Source of the DNA: Cacajao melanocephalus
Lineage: Eukaryota > Chordata > Mammalia > Primates > Pitheciidae
NCBI GenBank assembly: GCA_963573385.1
Contig: CAUYLG010005430.1
Coordinates: 1-64,000, forward strand
Direction: 5' to 3'
DNA: 64,000 bases
Shown here: in pieces, positions 24,392-39,218 of the stretch
Layout of the letters: each line of letters begins with the position of its first letter
Numbering within the stretch: the first letter of the stretch is position 1
The notes under the pieces: model-generated
What the model saw: the letters and a program-made list of their open reading frames with translations, nothing else
Told to the model about the DNA's origin: nothing
Databases searched by the model: none
Program-made: the position numbers and the translations under genes

Positions 24392-26144
24392 ATAACTAAA
24401 GGGGGATTCTAGGTATGAAATTAGATCAGATAAGGAAAAAAAAGTGGCATTTACATTCTGCACAAATATGTAAATCCAAACTATCATGTCAGAATTCTTA
24501 TATACTGCAATATATTAATCATGTAATAAATTTTGTAATTTTGTTTTCACATGGTAACTTTTGCTGTTTTAATTTGTTTAGTATCACTGCTTAGAACCAA
24601 TCCCAGCATCATAAAGTGGAAAAAGTCAAATGCTGACATCTCTAGTCTTGGATGAAGCATTCTAAGATAGAGACAGTGTTGAAAGCCTGTTACTTTTATC
24701 ACTTTTCCTGTTTTTGTGGTAGCCCAGGAGGGTTGAGTACACTTACAGTGGAGAGAATTGGAAATAACAACCTACATTAAGCAACTACACTCTCCATGGA
24801 AGAAATTTAGTTTATATTTGTGGGTCTTGGCGCCATAATAATCAGATTATAAGAGAAGCCTGTCCAAATACATATATGACTTTCTATGAGATTTTTGATA
24901 ACAATTCTTCTTCCTCCTCTTCTTCTGCTTCTCTTTCTTCTTCTATCTAAAAACATTTTAGGATTCAGTGAAGTGACAAGTGTTTCTTTGGTACTCCTTA
25001 TTAACTGGCACCTTTGAGAACTACATGTCTTTTGTGTCCCTTACTCTGCCTTCAGAAGCAGCAGATGTGAAGAACTGAAAGACACCTTTGACCCAGGGGT
25101 AGGAATTAGAAAGGCAGTTGTTATTAAAATGAGAGAGGGAATCGCTGCTGCTAGCAAATAAAACACTGATATGGCTTACTGTATGGTTCAGGCTTTTTGG
25201 ATTGAGAAATAAAATCAGAAATTGATTGATTTATCATAAAAAGAAAGCAATCTAATAGATAAAACTTTTATGATAGGCTTAGTGAAAAAGAAGAATGAGC
25301 AAAACAAAGTATTAATTTGTGCCCTAAAATTTTACATTAAAATTAAGCAAGAAGCATAATGGCAGCCTGATGAGAGCATGAAGCAGGTAGGAAAAGTGTT
25401 AGAGTCTGATATGTGTGTGCCCATCAGGATGGACTGTACAGCCCACATGTAGCCCGTTGGCCCTCAGTTAGTTAGGGAAAGATGAAGTCAGAGAAAATAT
25501 AAGAAAAAATAATCTCAAGTAGGGTGAACGAAAGAGTTACTAATGTTCATGCTCAAAATCCAGCAAAAATGAAAACACAGCTTTTCTGTCTAGCACAGCT
25601 AAAAAGGTGGCATTCATATACTATGTCCACCCATTTCCCTATGTGGTCCTGACAGACTTCATACAGGAACTATAGGCTTTCCATTTAAATCCCAATCCCC
25701 CTGAAATCATCTATTTTCTGAAAATGGGAATAATAATTACAGACATCACAGTAACCCTTCCATGCAATATAAATTCCATTAACAGTTTTAGCCGTCCATT
25801 TAAGACAAATTGAAGCAATTTTTTTTCAAATGTTGGGCCTTTATAAAAATTATTTTGCTTGTTTGTTTTCACTAATTCACTGGTAAATTTACTGAAATGG
25901 TCAATCTGGCTCTATAATTACACAAAGCTAATGGATTTCTTGGACTAAGTCATTAGATAATTATATTATTTAATGTTCTTTTGGTTGCAAGCAGTGAAAT
26001 CTGACTGTGTTAGCTCAAAAAAGCAGGAACCTTAATGGCAAGACATTAAAATAGAAATAACAGAAATAGTTGAGTAAACAAGACTTAACAAAAAATCAAA
26101 CCAGGACAGCTTAAAATACTTAATAGTCCATTGGTCTAGACCAG
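24392..26144. other. Intervening DNA, nothing firm
   Basis: No gene seen. A short polypyrimidine run (TTCTTCTTCCTCCTC...) lies at 24905-24945. 25985-26035 has the pattern GGTTGCAAGCAGTGAAATCTGACTG, which may begin an ancient interspersed repeat. Confidence 0.45.
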
Positions 26145-26470
26145 AGCAAAAAAAAGCAAACTTTCCCCCCACCTACATAGCCAGATAGTAACTTATTCAA
26201 GTTTTACAAGCTATACAACCCCTGTTGCACTACTCATGTCTACTATTGCACCATGAAAGCAGCCATACACCAAACATAAAGAACGAGTGTGGCTGTATTC
26301 CTGTATATATTTTGTATGCTGATGTGTGAATATCATCATATTTTCATGTGTCATGAAATATTTTTTTGACGTTTTTCTCCAGCCATTTAAAAAATGCAAA
26401 TTCATCTTTGCTTGTGGATCACAACATAACACAAAAACAGGCTGAAAGTGGCAGATACGGCCCATGGGCT
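26145..26470. mobile_element. DNA-transposon-like MER fossil (family uncertain)
   Basis: GCAAACTTT...AGCCAGATAGTAA, then GAAAGCAGCCATA, GTGTGGCTGTATTCC, and ACAAAAACAGGC...GGCCCATGGGCT follow, in order, a common MER-type repeat recognisable by CCAGATAGTAAATATTTTAG and the 'ggcccatgggcca' end. I believe it is a non-autonomous hAT-like element but cannot name the family. The same family occurs in the opposite orientation at 56905-57105. Confidence 0.65.
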
Positions 26471-27215
26471 CATCTGTCCACTTTATTTAGCCCAGCTTTT
26501 CCCAGAACCCTCAAGGAAATTCAATCTCTTTGTTCAAAGTTTAAGATTTTAGGAAAGATTATCTTATGGTCTAGCTCTGAATTGTATTTCTACTCCTAGA
26601 TCTATTGCCCACTGCCAGGTGGTAAGGATTGCACAAGATAGATATGGCCTCTAGAAGTTTATACTGGGTATCATGTATGGTTGTCAGGAAAAAAAAAATT
26701 GTGAGTGAGGGTTTTTAGGAGCTAAGTAATCCCTTTAACATAAAAACCTACTATCATATCATTATATGTATTTTCTTTGTATCCAGACTCTTAAGTAAAT
26801 GTATGTACTTGACATAGGAACTTTGTTAATCAGTGCATCACACTTTAGCTTTTTCTTGTCTTTTTTCTTTTCTTGTTTTTATGGTAACAAATAAGTTTCC
26901 CAGATGGAACTCAAAGAGCCTCCAAATATCAGTGCTGCTTTGCCTTGATCTATTCCAAATTCTATGAGATCTTATCAGAGAAATTTCAGAGGCTTAAAGA
27001 AAAAATATAGCTGCTTAAAGAGGTTTAAAGCTACTGCTTACCTGAAAATATCTATCTAACTTGTGAAGAATGACAGAGATTTTCATAATCTGACTTGAGC
27101 AGACAATATTCTGTCACCCACCAAGATGTCACAAGGACCTGATCTACCATTCCCTAAACAAGATATCTGAATACATCTTTGTCTTTTACAGCAGGATCTA
27201 TCAAATTATAATTTA
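26471..27215. other. Intervening DNA, nothing recognised
   Basis: No gene, RNA gene or named repeat seen. Confidence 0.5.
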
Positions 27216-27225
27216 TTCTCCTTTC

Positions 27226-27242
27226 ATTTCATTTTATTTTCT

Positions 27243-27285
<43 letters not shown>

Positions 27286-27579
27286 TATACACACATACAT
27301 ATACACACCTATATATATATATATACACACACATATATATATATACACACCTGTATATATAGGTGTGTATATATATATATATGAAGCGTATATATATATG
27401 AAGCATATATATATATATATATATATAAGCGTGTGTATATATATATATAAGCATATATTGTACTTTAGGTTCTGGGGTACATGTGCAGATCATGCAGGAT
27501 TGTTGCATAGTTACATACATGGCAATGTGGTTTGCTGCCTCCATCCCCCCTGTCACCTATATCTGGGATTTCTCCTTTC
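27226..27579 (-). mobile_element. L1: Very short L1 3' end with microsatellite-expanded tail
   Basis: Only about 115 bases of L1 3'UTR (27459-27572, reverse complement of the L1PA-type end) are present. The tail side (27226-27458) is T-rich and has become a long TA/CA array. TTCTCCTTTC occurs at 27216-27225 and 27570-27579, a probable target duplication, although its first bases also match L1 sequence, so the junction has microhomology. Confidence 0.8.
27249..27458. repeat. (TA)n/(CA)n compound microsatellite
   Basis: About 210 bases of TA and CACA blocks are interspersed with GAAGC and AAGCG units. It sits where the antisense L1 poly(T) should be, so it probably grew from the tail. Long TA stretches can extrude cruciforms. 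Confidence 0.95.
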
Positions 27580-27708
27580 TTTAAGTACCCTTATTTGGCA
27601 TTCATAACCCACAGAGGGTTTATTGATCCCCTTTTCCTGAATAAGGATTACATGTTCTATTAATCCTTACAGTAGACTGTTTCTGATTTAATTAAAAAAT
27701 ATGGTGTG

Positions 27709-28068
27709 TGAATTAGTCTGTTCTCACACTGCTAATAACAGCATACCTGAGACTGGGTTATTAGAAAAAAAAAAAGTTTAATTGACTCAGAGTTCTACAT
27801 GGCTGGGGAAGCCTCACAATCATGGCAGAAGGCAATGAGGACCAAGTCACATCTTACATGGTGGCAGTCAAGAGAGCATGTGCAGAAACTGCCCTTTTAT
27901 AAAGCCATCAAGTCTCATGAGATTTATTCACTTTCACAAGAATAGCTTGGAGAAAAGCCCACCATCATGATTCAGTTATCTCCTGCTGGGTCCCTCCAGT
28001 GACACGTGTGAGAATTTTTTACAATTCAAGGTGAGATTTGGGTGTGAACACAGAGCCAAACCACATCA
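27709..28068 (-). mobile_element. MaLR LTR (MST/THE1 type), full length, antisense
   Basis: Read in reverse, it starts TGATGTGGTTTGGCTCTGTG, continues with AATCTCACCTTGAATTGTA, GGAGATAACTGAATCATG, TCTCATGAGACTTGATGG, and ends CAGTGTGAGAACAGACTAATTC. That is the complete MaLR LTR order, about 360 bp. No internal region adjoins it, so it is a solo LTR. The flanking target duplication is not clear. Confidence 0.9.
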
Positions 28069-28107
28069 GTGGCTTGACCTAATCAAATTAACTCTTTAAA
28101 AGAGGTT

Positions 28108-28320
28108 GAAAGCACTTGTGGAGGCCAAGGCAGAAGGATCACTTGAGGCCAGGGTTTTGAGACTAGCCTGGGCATCAAAGTGAGATGTCTTTACAAAAAT
28201 TTAAAATTAGCTGGGTGTTTTGGCACATTTCAGTAGTCTTAACTACTCAGGAGAGTGAGGTGGGATGATACTTTCAGCTCAGGAGTTTGAGGCTTTAGTG
28301 AGCTATGATCATGCCACAGC
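28108..28320 (+). mobile_element. Alu: Old Alu (AluJ-like), 3' incomplete
   Basis: AGGCCAAGGCAGAAGGATCAC, GAGACTAGCCTGGGCAT, TTAGCTGGGTGTTTTGGCAC and GAGCTATGATCATGCCAC follow Alu order with heavy divergence. The element stops where CTGCACTCCAGCCTGG should follow and runs straight into a polypurine array. AluJ age is inferred from divergence. Confidence 0.8.
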
Positions 28321-28550
28321 AGGAAAGAAAGAAAAGAGGGAGAGAGAGAGAGGAAGTGAGAGGGTGAGGGAGAAGGGAGGAAGGGAAAGAGAAGAAAAGA
28401 AAAAGAAAAAAAGATAAGAAAGAGAAAGAAAGGGAGAGAGAGGGAGAGAGGGAGGGAGATAAGGAAGGAGAGAAGGAAGGAAGGGAAGAGAGAGAGAGAA
28501 AGAGTAAGAAAGAAAAAGATAAAAGAAAGACAGAAAGACAAGACAGAAGG
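28321..28550 (+). repeat. Polypurine (GAAA/GGAA/GGGA)n tract
   Basis: About 230 bases are almost pure purine on the + strand, made of GAAA, GAGA and GGAA-type units. It probably grew from the A tail of the adjoining old Alu. The apparent S/L/F/P-rich minus-strand proteins here are translation of this array. Confidence 0.95.
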
Positions 28551-28639
28551 TGAAACTCGAAAGGATGTTCTTAAGCTGATCTTGAAGTTGAAGCAAGTAG
28601 CTATTTTGTTAGATGGTCTATGGATGGGAGCAGGTGCAA

Positions 28640-28911
28640 GAAATAAAGGGAAAAAATGTGTTCCAAAGAGTTATATTTAAAGGATTATATGTAAAATCTT
28701 CATCTGCCCATGATTTAGGATAATTTAGATTTTGGACTCTGAGTTGACAATATTTTGTTTTAATTTTGGACTTTGATTTGAAGATACGATATTTAATAAT
28801 TAGATTTTGATTATGAACTTTGAATTTTGAGTGAATACTGTGATAGGATGAAACCAGGAATTTTGAGAGGGGTGAATTTTCTTTGCACTTAGAAGAATGT
28901 GAATCTTTGGG
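28640..28911 (+). mobile_element. MaLR internal sequence (3' end), degenerate
   Basis: GGACTCTGAGTTGACAAT, TTTGAACTTTGAATTTTGAG-like repeats, TGTGATAGGATGAAACC and TTTGGGGGCCACAGGGCAGA match the 3' part of MaLR internal regions, which lies just before the 3' LTR. It leads directly into the MLT1-type LTR. The family is non-coding. Confidence 0.65.
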
Positions 28912-28947
28912 GGCCACAGGGCAGAGTAGGCAGAATTCTAATATGGT

Positions 28948-29024
28948 TCCCAGGATTCCTGCCACCTGATGTATATGTTTATATGTGCATACACATATAA
29001 ATATATATGGCAGGAATCTTGGGA
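28948..29024. repeat. Imperfect palindrome in the MLT1 LTR
   Basis: The left arm 28948-28987 and right arm 28992-29024 are reverse complements. The centre TTTATATGTG/CACATATAAA pairs perfectly around a 4-base loop (CATA). TCCCAGGATTCCTGCCA (28948-28964) pairs with 29008-29024 at 16 of 17 bases. A 6-7 base bulge sits in the left arm. Confidence 0.9.
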
Positions 29025-29031
29025 GCTTTAT

Positions 29032-29035
<4 letters not shown>

Positions 29036-29067
<32 letters not shown>
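29036..29067. repeat. (TG)n microsatellite
   Basis: About 15 TG units are followed by TA-rich sequence up to the L1 insertion site. Confidence 0.95.
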
Positions 29068-29071
<4 letters not shown>

Positions 29072-29139
29072 ATATATATGTATATATTGTATATGTGTAT
29101 ATATAATATATTTGATTTTGTTTTTTGGATGGATTTATA

Positions 29140-29514
29140 TAGAATTTTTATTTCAATAGGTTTTTGGGGAACAGGTGGTATTTGGTTACGTGAATAAGTT
29201 CTTTAGTGGTTATTTGTGAGATTTTGGTGCACCCATCACCCAAAGAGTGTACACTGTACCTATTGTGTAGTCTTTTATCCCTCACCCCCTCTCATCCTTT
29301 CCTCTGAGTCCCCAAAGTCCACTGTCTCATTCTTATGCTTTTGCACCCTCATAGTGTAGCTCCCACTTAAAAGTGAGAACATCCGATGTTTCATTTTCCA
29401 TTCCTGACTTATTAACTTAGAATAATGGTCTCCAGTTCCATCCAGGTTGCTATGAATGTGATTGTTTCATTACTTTTTATGGTTGAAAAGTATTCCATGG
29501 TATGTATTTATGTA

Positions 29515-29549
<35 letters not shown>

Positions 29550-30142
29550 TTTTTTTTTTTCAATATGGCCATTCTTGCCAGCATAGGGTGGTATCACATT
29601 GTGGTTTTGATTTGCATTTCTTTAGAAAAAAACTGTAATTCATATGGAACCATGGGGAAGGGATAGCTTATTGAACAAATGATGCTGGTATATTCGGCAA
29701 GCCACATGAGGGAGAATGAAACTGGATTCTCATTTCTCACCTTACACAAAAATCAACTCAAAATGGATCAAAGACCTAAACCTAAGACCTGAAACCATAA
29801 AAATTCTAGAAAATAACGTTGGAAAAACTCTTCTAGACATTGGCTTAGGCAAAGACTTCACGACCAAGAACCCAAAAGCGAATGCAACAAAAACAAAGAT
29901 AAATAGATGAGACTTTAACTAAAAAGCTTCTACATAGCAAAAGAAATAATCAACAAATTCAACAGAAAACCCACAGAGTGGGAAAAAAATCTTTGCAATC
30001 TATACTTATGACAAAGGACTAATATCTGGAATCTACAAAGAACTCAAACAAATAGGCAAGAAAAAAACAGTGCCATCAAAAAGTTGGCTACGGACATGAA
30101 CAGACAGTTCTCAAAAGAAGATAGACAAATGGCCAACAAACA
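29140..30142 (-). mobile_element. L1: LINE-1 with 5' inversion (twin priming)
   Basis: 29140-29622 is antisense L1 3'UTR/ORF2 end. At about 29622-29630 the orientation flips, and 29640-30142 is sense ORF2 (ATGATGCTGG...GGCCAACAAAC). The sense part ends just upstream, in L1 coordinates, of where the antisense part begins, the geometry of twin priming. Short internal losses are present in both halves. The TATGTGTATATA...ATAATATATTT context on both sides is the likely target duplication, blurred by AT-richness. Confidence 0.88.
29716..29910 (+). pseudogene. L1 ORF2p internal fragment in inverted segment
   Basis: A 64-codon open stretch includes KMD-like ORF2 sequence ([20 protein letters not shown] and [14 protein letters not shown]), from between the RT domain and the C-terminus. 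It lies in the inverted half of the twin-primed L1. Confidence 0.85.
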
Positions 30143-30735
30143 GAGATATATGTGTGTATGTGTATATACACACATATAATATATTTTATATTATCATCTT
30201 TCCTTCAGTGTGTACAAAAGCTATAAACATGAAATATTACTCTTATGATTAGGTCACCTTATATGGCAAAAATAAAGCTATTTTCAGATGTCATTAAAGT
30301 CTGTAATCAGTTAGCTTTTAAGGAGATGTTTTTTGATGGGTCTTGCCTAATCAGGTAAATTTTTAGAAGAGGAATTCCCTTGCTGGCTTAAGATAAAGCA
30401 CATACCACGTTTTGAACTACCTGTGGAAGGGGGCACATGGCTAGACTCTGAGAGCTGACTTGAAGCTGAGACTGGTTCCTAGCTGACAGTACAAAGAAAA
30501 GGGGACTTATAGGAGTAAGGAACTGAATTCTGCTAATAGTCACATGAGCTTGAGAAAGGACTCTAATCACCAGAAAGGAATAGAGAATTCATTATACCTA
30601 TAAGCTCAGCCTGGTAAAATCAGAAGATCCAGCTAACCTGTACCTGAGCCTACAAAAACTGTAGGATAAAAAAAGATGGGTTGTGTTAAACAAATGTAGC
30701 CTATAATTTGTTTCATAGCAATAGAAAAATAAATA

Positions 30736-32624
<1,889 letters not shown>

Positions 32625-33142
32625 TTATTCCTTTTTTTAAGATAAATTTTCCTTGCAATATTCCCTCCCTCATAGCTTTTCTTTTCAAGATAAGATTTCT
32701 CATCCCTGATCTATTTTTTTATATCTACTAAGCAATTTAATTTTTAGCCTCTGACTTCTGCATTCCCGTCTCAATCTACTTAATTGATTTCTGAATCCAC
32801 TAATGAGTTTTGGTTTACAGTATGTTAAAAACGTTTCCAAACCATGCCCCAAAGCCTTCGACCTATCACAACAAAATATACCAAAAAAGTTTTTTTTTTT
32901 CTAAACATCAAAGCCATTTGCCTCTGAAATGAATACAACCCCTGCACCTAGAATTTAGAAACACTATATATTATATTATTGACATAGTATATGTTTTCTT
33001 CTTTTTAGTTCACTATTATCATTGGACCTTTTGCAGTAGTTACTGATGCTGTTACTACTATCACTACCACTGTTTATACCACTACATCTATCATTACTAC
33101 TAATAGAAGTTTATTATTATACTTGATTCTGCACAAAAACTT
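32625..33142. other. Intervening DNA with a diverged ACT-type triplet patch
   Basis: 33040-33115 contains ACTACTATCACTACCACT-like imperfect triplets. Nothing else recognised. Confidence 0.5.
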
Positions 33143-34045
<903 letters not shown>

Positions 34046-34123
34046 ACTTTCCATAACAGAGTTAGTTGTCACTTCTATGGTTCTGAAACTATGCTATCTC
34101 ATCCTAGGTACTCTTCCAGTGAT

Positions 34124-34305
34124 TTAGTAATTGCTTGTTTATTTCTCTGCCTGACCCACTAGACACTAAACACAACAGGAACTGCCCCTTGATCATCATT
34201 GCCCCTCCTGGGATCACTGCTGAGCCATATTGTCTTATTGTTCTCTCAGTGACTGACACAGAGTAGACTAATTAACAGACACACAAGTACTGTGAAAGAA
34301 TAAAG
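34124..34305 (+). repeat. Probable L2 3' end
   Basis: TGCTTGTTTATTTCTCTGCCTGACCCACTAGAC, a gap, then TGACACAGAGTAGACTAATTA follows the typical L2 3' end order (CTAGACTGTGAGCTCC...GCACAGAGTAGGTGCT). Highly diverged. Confidence 0.5.
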
Positions 34306-37300
34306 TCCTATTAGCTATAATAACACTATATATTGATTCAGAAATGAGATTACTGTGTAGAGAGAGAGAGAAAGACTGTCTATCCCATTACCTGTTTTAG
34401 AGACAGAGGAGAGGGAAAAAGACAAAATGTTTTTGCACGTGAGAGACTGCAAAATATTGAATAGAAAGATGTAAAACAAAATTAAAAGGAGAGTTTATAG
34501 TTTCTGAAGTCTCAACATAAAAAACTGGAAAAATCAGGGTGAATCGTTGAGTTGTATTCATATTTAGCCCTCTTAAGTCTTTTTAGTTTAATACAACTAC
34601 TACTGCTTTTATGAATACTCTCAGCCTTGAATTATGTACTTGTTAAGTGTCTGGTTTCTTCTGTTCCAGATATTCTAGTGCAATTATGATTATTCTCTTC
34701 TCAGTGAGGTGAATATTGAAAGACCCGTAGTTTCTACTTTCCCAAACACCCTTTATTTCTGTTTCTGTTTTATTCATTCCCACAGTAGGTTTTAAAAGTG
34801 ACTCACACTGTTACAAAAAGAAAAGGGAACTTTCATGGTGTTCCCAGGTTGACACTCCATCTGCTTCTAGTATAACTGGTCAATAGAGGATTTCAAGAGA
34901 TCTGTCAGCTTCTCCTTCTAATGAAAACTCCCAGAAATATGATGATTGCTACTGCTCCAGGCAGCAACTCCCAGCTGCTTCTCATAATAATTTTTATTTA
35001 TTCCTCAATTCCTGGTTGCATTCATATCAAATTCTTCTTTCATTGCATATTTCAATATTTCTCTGTAAGCACTATTCAAAATAGCTTCTAAATTTCCTGA
35101 TAAGAATCATCTTGGGTATGGATTAAATTTAATATTACCTAATCTCTCTGTTACATAGACCGATTCCGAAGAATCTGTATGTTTGACAAGTATCCAAGGT
35201 GATTCTTGCCTGCAGGGACATTTCAAAATCACACGCAACATCCTAAAACAAGGCCTGTGGTAAAATACCACCTAGAAATAACAAATAATTTTCTCCAAGC
35301 CATTTTAATTATAAGCTTTTTAAATTGTATGCATTTTTACAAATATAGCTATACCTTTTTCTAAGAAAGACCATATTTATCATTTACACACATTTAACAC
35401 ATCTGTGCTACAGACATTATAGCACTTTGGTATATGGAAGAATCAAACAACTTCTCTGTCTTTGAGGACCTCGTACTTTGACAGCATAGTTAAAATACAG
35501 GTAAAAATGAACATCTAAACACTTCAGAAAAGGAGAATTGGAAATGCAAAGAATCTCATACCATATTATGGGATTCATACTACATGTAAACATAATTAAA
35601 TTTAATTTTCTTAAAATCCAAGGTCAAAGGGAAACACATCAATTCATATACTTCTCTTGGTGGAGGGGGAAAATGAGGTGTAGGCAAACAACCTTTGTTT
35701 CATCCTAGACACAGTAAGGAATTAAACATTTTTATCAGATAATGAATATTACATAAATTATATTTATTATTATAGTAGATAACAGGTTCATTCCTAAAGG
35801 TTTTACACATTTACTAGAGCAAAATATAAGTGAGGAGGAAGGATACTATTCTGGAGGAAGAGAATAGTAAAGAGACAGATAAATACTGAACAGTGGAATC
35901 TGTTTCAAAAGGTGCTTACAAGTCATGTGTCTGTAACTAAGCAAGCAAACATACTTATTACAGGCTCATAAATTGGCCAATAATGGAAATTAATATAAGC
36001 AGAAGATCTGAGGCCTTATTTTAATGTGTCTGACCCTGAACTCTGAAACACTACTTTAATATCTTTAACCATACAATTTGCCCTTTAACATTTATAATGA
36101 TAATCACTAGGATATGTCACTGCACTGTCTCCATTTAAAATTTAGTGAATGTGGGTTACTCTTTTACAGTGATTTTTGGAGCATATCAGGAAAATGCCCA
36201 TTGACTTCCTGGATTCAGCTATGCCCTTCACATGATATCATGAAGAGGCCTATTTCAGGACCTAATGAAGATCTAATGGTGAGTCTCTACCAACAGTTTA
36301 TGAAATCTGAATCTTGGAGTTCCAGACGTACTGTATTTCTGTAGAGTACTTTGTGCAAAACGGATTGGAATCTGCTATGGTCTTACATCTCCTTGACAGT
36401 CAATTTTGTGCCTTATTTGCAAATATAGCACTTTGTGTGAAGCAGTTCACCACTGATGTTGCAAATCCTAATGAAGTGCTTTACCTCCTGCCAGATTTCA
36501 GTGGGGAAGGCTTTCAAATGCATTTCCATTTATACATGCCTGCTTTTTACCCTCAGTGCACAATGAAATCTTACTGACTAATGTGCTTTATTTTCTGTTT
36601 CCTTTCTCTGGGATGTACATTGAAAGACAGAAAGTAGAGTGGTGTTATAAATGCAAAGAGAGGAAAGCAATTAAGTCATAAAAAATGAGACAGGCTTTGC
36701 TTAATGTAAATGCATTGTTATAAATAAGATATGTGCAGAAGTCTGTAGACTTAGGGATTTCATTCTCCATACCAATGGTTTCAGTTTTCTATCAATGGTG
36801 AGACAACAAAGATTCCATTTTCTTTCCTCCCAGCATCTGCTAGATCTCAGAAACAGCACATTTAATCTTGTAGCATCAGTGTTTTAGAGATCTTGTTCTG
36901 TATTTTTCATGTTTCTGGCCCAATGCCATCAAGAGCAGTAAAGTTCAGGCATAAAGGAAAAATGTCAAACATGATAAAAATAAGTAATGATAAATATATG
37001 TGAAATAAATGAAAAGAAAAATCTCACACAAAAAAATTGAACAGGCCCACTCGTTTTGCTTTCAAACTATGCAGCACCAGTTAGGTTTAATAATTATAAA
37101 TTTATGTCTGATCATATTGGGAGATGAGCTTTAGTAAATTGACAACAAATCATCTGACAATTACATATTTAGGTTTGATATTATATTTCAATATTTTTAA
37201 GTAAAGCATGTAGTATCTTGATTGATCATGAGGTTAATTTTAATTTAAACTCTTTTGAGTCATTAGATTTATAATTGCTTTATCACCACTAATAAAGTTA

Positions 37301-37494
37301 ATACCTTGCTATACTAATCAAATATGATATTTATTATTTATACGTTTTAGAATTATCAGTATAATTTAAAAACTTACCATGAAAGGCATATGCCTTTCAC
37401 TTCTGTTGCCACAAGTATGATCAAAGTGTAATAAAAATGGTGAAGGCAGATTTCAAAAAACAGTTGGTATAAGATTGTATTCTTAGTCTTCAAA
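34306..37494. other. Intervening DNA, nothing firm
   Basis: 3.2 kb without a recognisable gene or repeat. A short GA run lies at 34361-34375. Open frames at 36114-36344 and 36314-36577 overlap, lack similarity to anything I know and have no gene context, so I leave them uncalled. Confidence 0.5.
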
Positions 37495-37975
<481 letters not shown>

Positions 37976-38403
37976 TCTAGTCCTTGTTTCAGGATTCTGC
38001 AAACAAGGTTAAAAGGAATTAAAAAGCTATAAGCTGGGAAACACTCAAATACTATTAGTTTGGCTTACTATCCTTCTTTTTAGCAATTATAAATTAGTAA
38101 GCAAGGGGAATTATTTTTAAGAAAACATTGGGCCAGCAACTCATTATAATCCCCTTCCAACTTCCCATGACAGTGTCCGTGCAGCTACAAACAAAAAGTG
38201 TGAAAACACACAGCAAAACCTTAAAAATTAGATATGTAGGCTATTTATTGCTATAATCTGTGAGAAATTTCACCAACTATTCAAAATGGAGTTGAATACA
38301 CAAGGAAATTTAGATCCAAAGACTGTTGTAGTAAAAGGCAGAAAAGAAAATATATTCATATGTACAAGGTTGTATGGTGCTGTGAATTTTTTTTTACTCT
38401 ATT
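37976..38403. other. Intervening DNA, nothing recognised
   Basis: No gene or repeat seen. Confidence 0.5.
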
Positions 38404-39218
38404 TTACTTTTAAATGTCAACTTTTATTTCAGATTCAGAGGGTAGACTCTGAGATTTCCTGTGTAAGTTTGTTATATGGGTATATTTCCTAATGCTGACA
38501 TTTGGGATATGAATGATTTCATCACCATGTGAGGAATATCCAACACTTAGTTCTTCAGCCATTGCTCCTCTCCATCCCTCCCCCTCTGATAGTACCCAAT
38601 GTCCATTGTGGCTATCGTTATGTCCATGAGTACCCAATGTTTAGTTCCCACTTATAAGTGTGAACATATGGTATTTGGTTTTCTGTTCCTGCGTTAATTT
38701 ACTTAGGATAATGGCCTCCATTTATGTTGCTGCAAAAGACATGATTTCATTCCTTTTTCATGGCTGCATAGTATCCTATGACATATATGTACTGTATTTT
38801 CTTTATCAAATCATCTTTTGATGGGCACATGGATTGATTCTGTCTTTGCTGTTGTGAATAGTGCTATAATGAACACATGAGTAAATGTGTCTTTTTTTAG
38901 TAGAACAGTGTATTTTCTTTTTGATATATACCCAGTAATGGGATTGCTCAGTTTCATTTGTTTTTTTGAGAAATCAAAACTGCTCTGCATAGCATCTGCA
39001 TATTTACATGATCACCAACAGTGTATTAACCTTCCCATTTCTCTACATCCTTGCCAGCATCTGTTGTTTTTTCACTTTCTAATAATGGCCATTCTGACTC
39101 GCATAAGATGGTTTCACACTGTGGCTTTGATTTGCATTTCTCTGATGATTAGTGATGTTGAGCATCTTTTTGTTTGTTTGTTGGCCACTTGTATGTCTTC
39201 TTTTGAAAAGTGTCTCTG
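38404..39218 (-). mobile_element. L1: LINE-1 3' end (L1PB/older L1PA), antisense
   Basis: The reverse complement of the 3'UTR starts at TTTTACTTTTAAATGTCAAC. ORF2 C-terminal sequence runs to TTTGAAAAGTGTCTCTGC near 39218. The 3'UTR differs from that of the L1PA copies at 2.5 kb and 18.3 kb, so this is another, older subfamily. 5' truncated. Confidence 0.92.

Larger units (their letters stand above)
28912..30735 (+). mobile_element. MLT1-type LTR split by palindrome and L1
   Basis: The LTR 5' part (AGGCAGAATTCTAATATGG...ATTCCTGCCACCTGATGTATA) lies at 28925-28975. The 3' part resumes at about 30230 (GATTAGGTCACCTTATATGGC, GCTGACAGTACAAAG, GGAACTGAATTCTGC) and ends at CATAGCAATAGAAAAATAAATAC near 30735. 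About 1.2 kb of later insertions lie between: an inverted copy, a TG repeat and an L1. Order and orientation agree with one LTR. Confidence 0.75.

Noticed and set aside
27249..27556. Tyrosine/isoleucine-rich frames over the TA/CA array
   Set aside because: Pure microsatellite translation.
28239..28596. Serine/leucine/phenylalanine-rich minus-strand proteins
   Set aside because: Translation of the purine tract in complementary frames; low complexity only.
36314..36577. 87-codon frame in otherwise repeat-free DNA
   Set aside because: Overlaps another unrelated frame, no recognised domain, no splice or promoter evidence.
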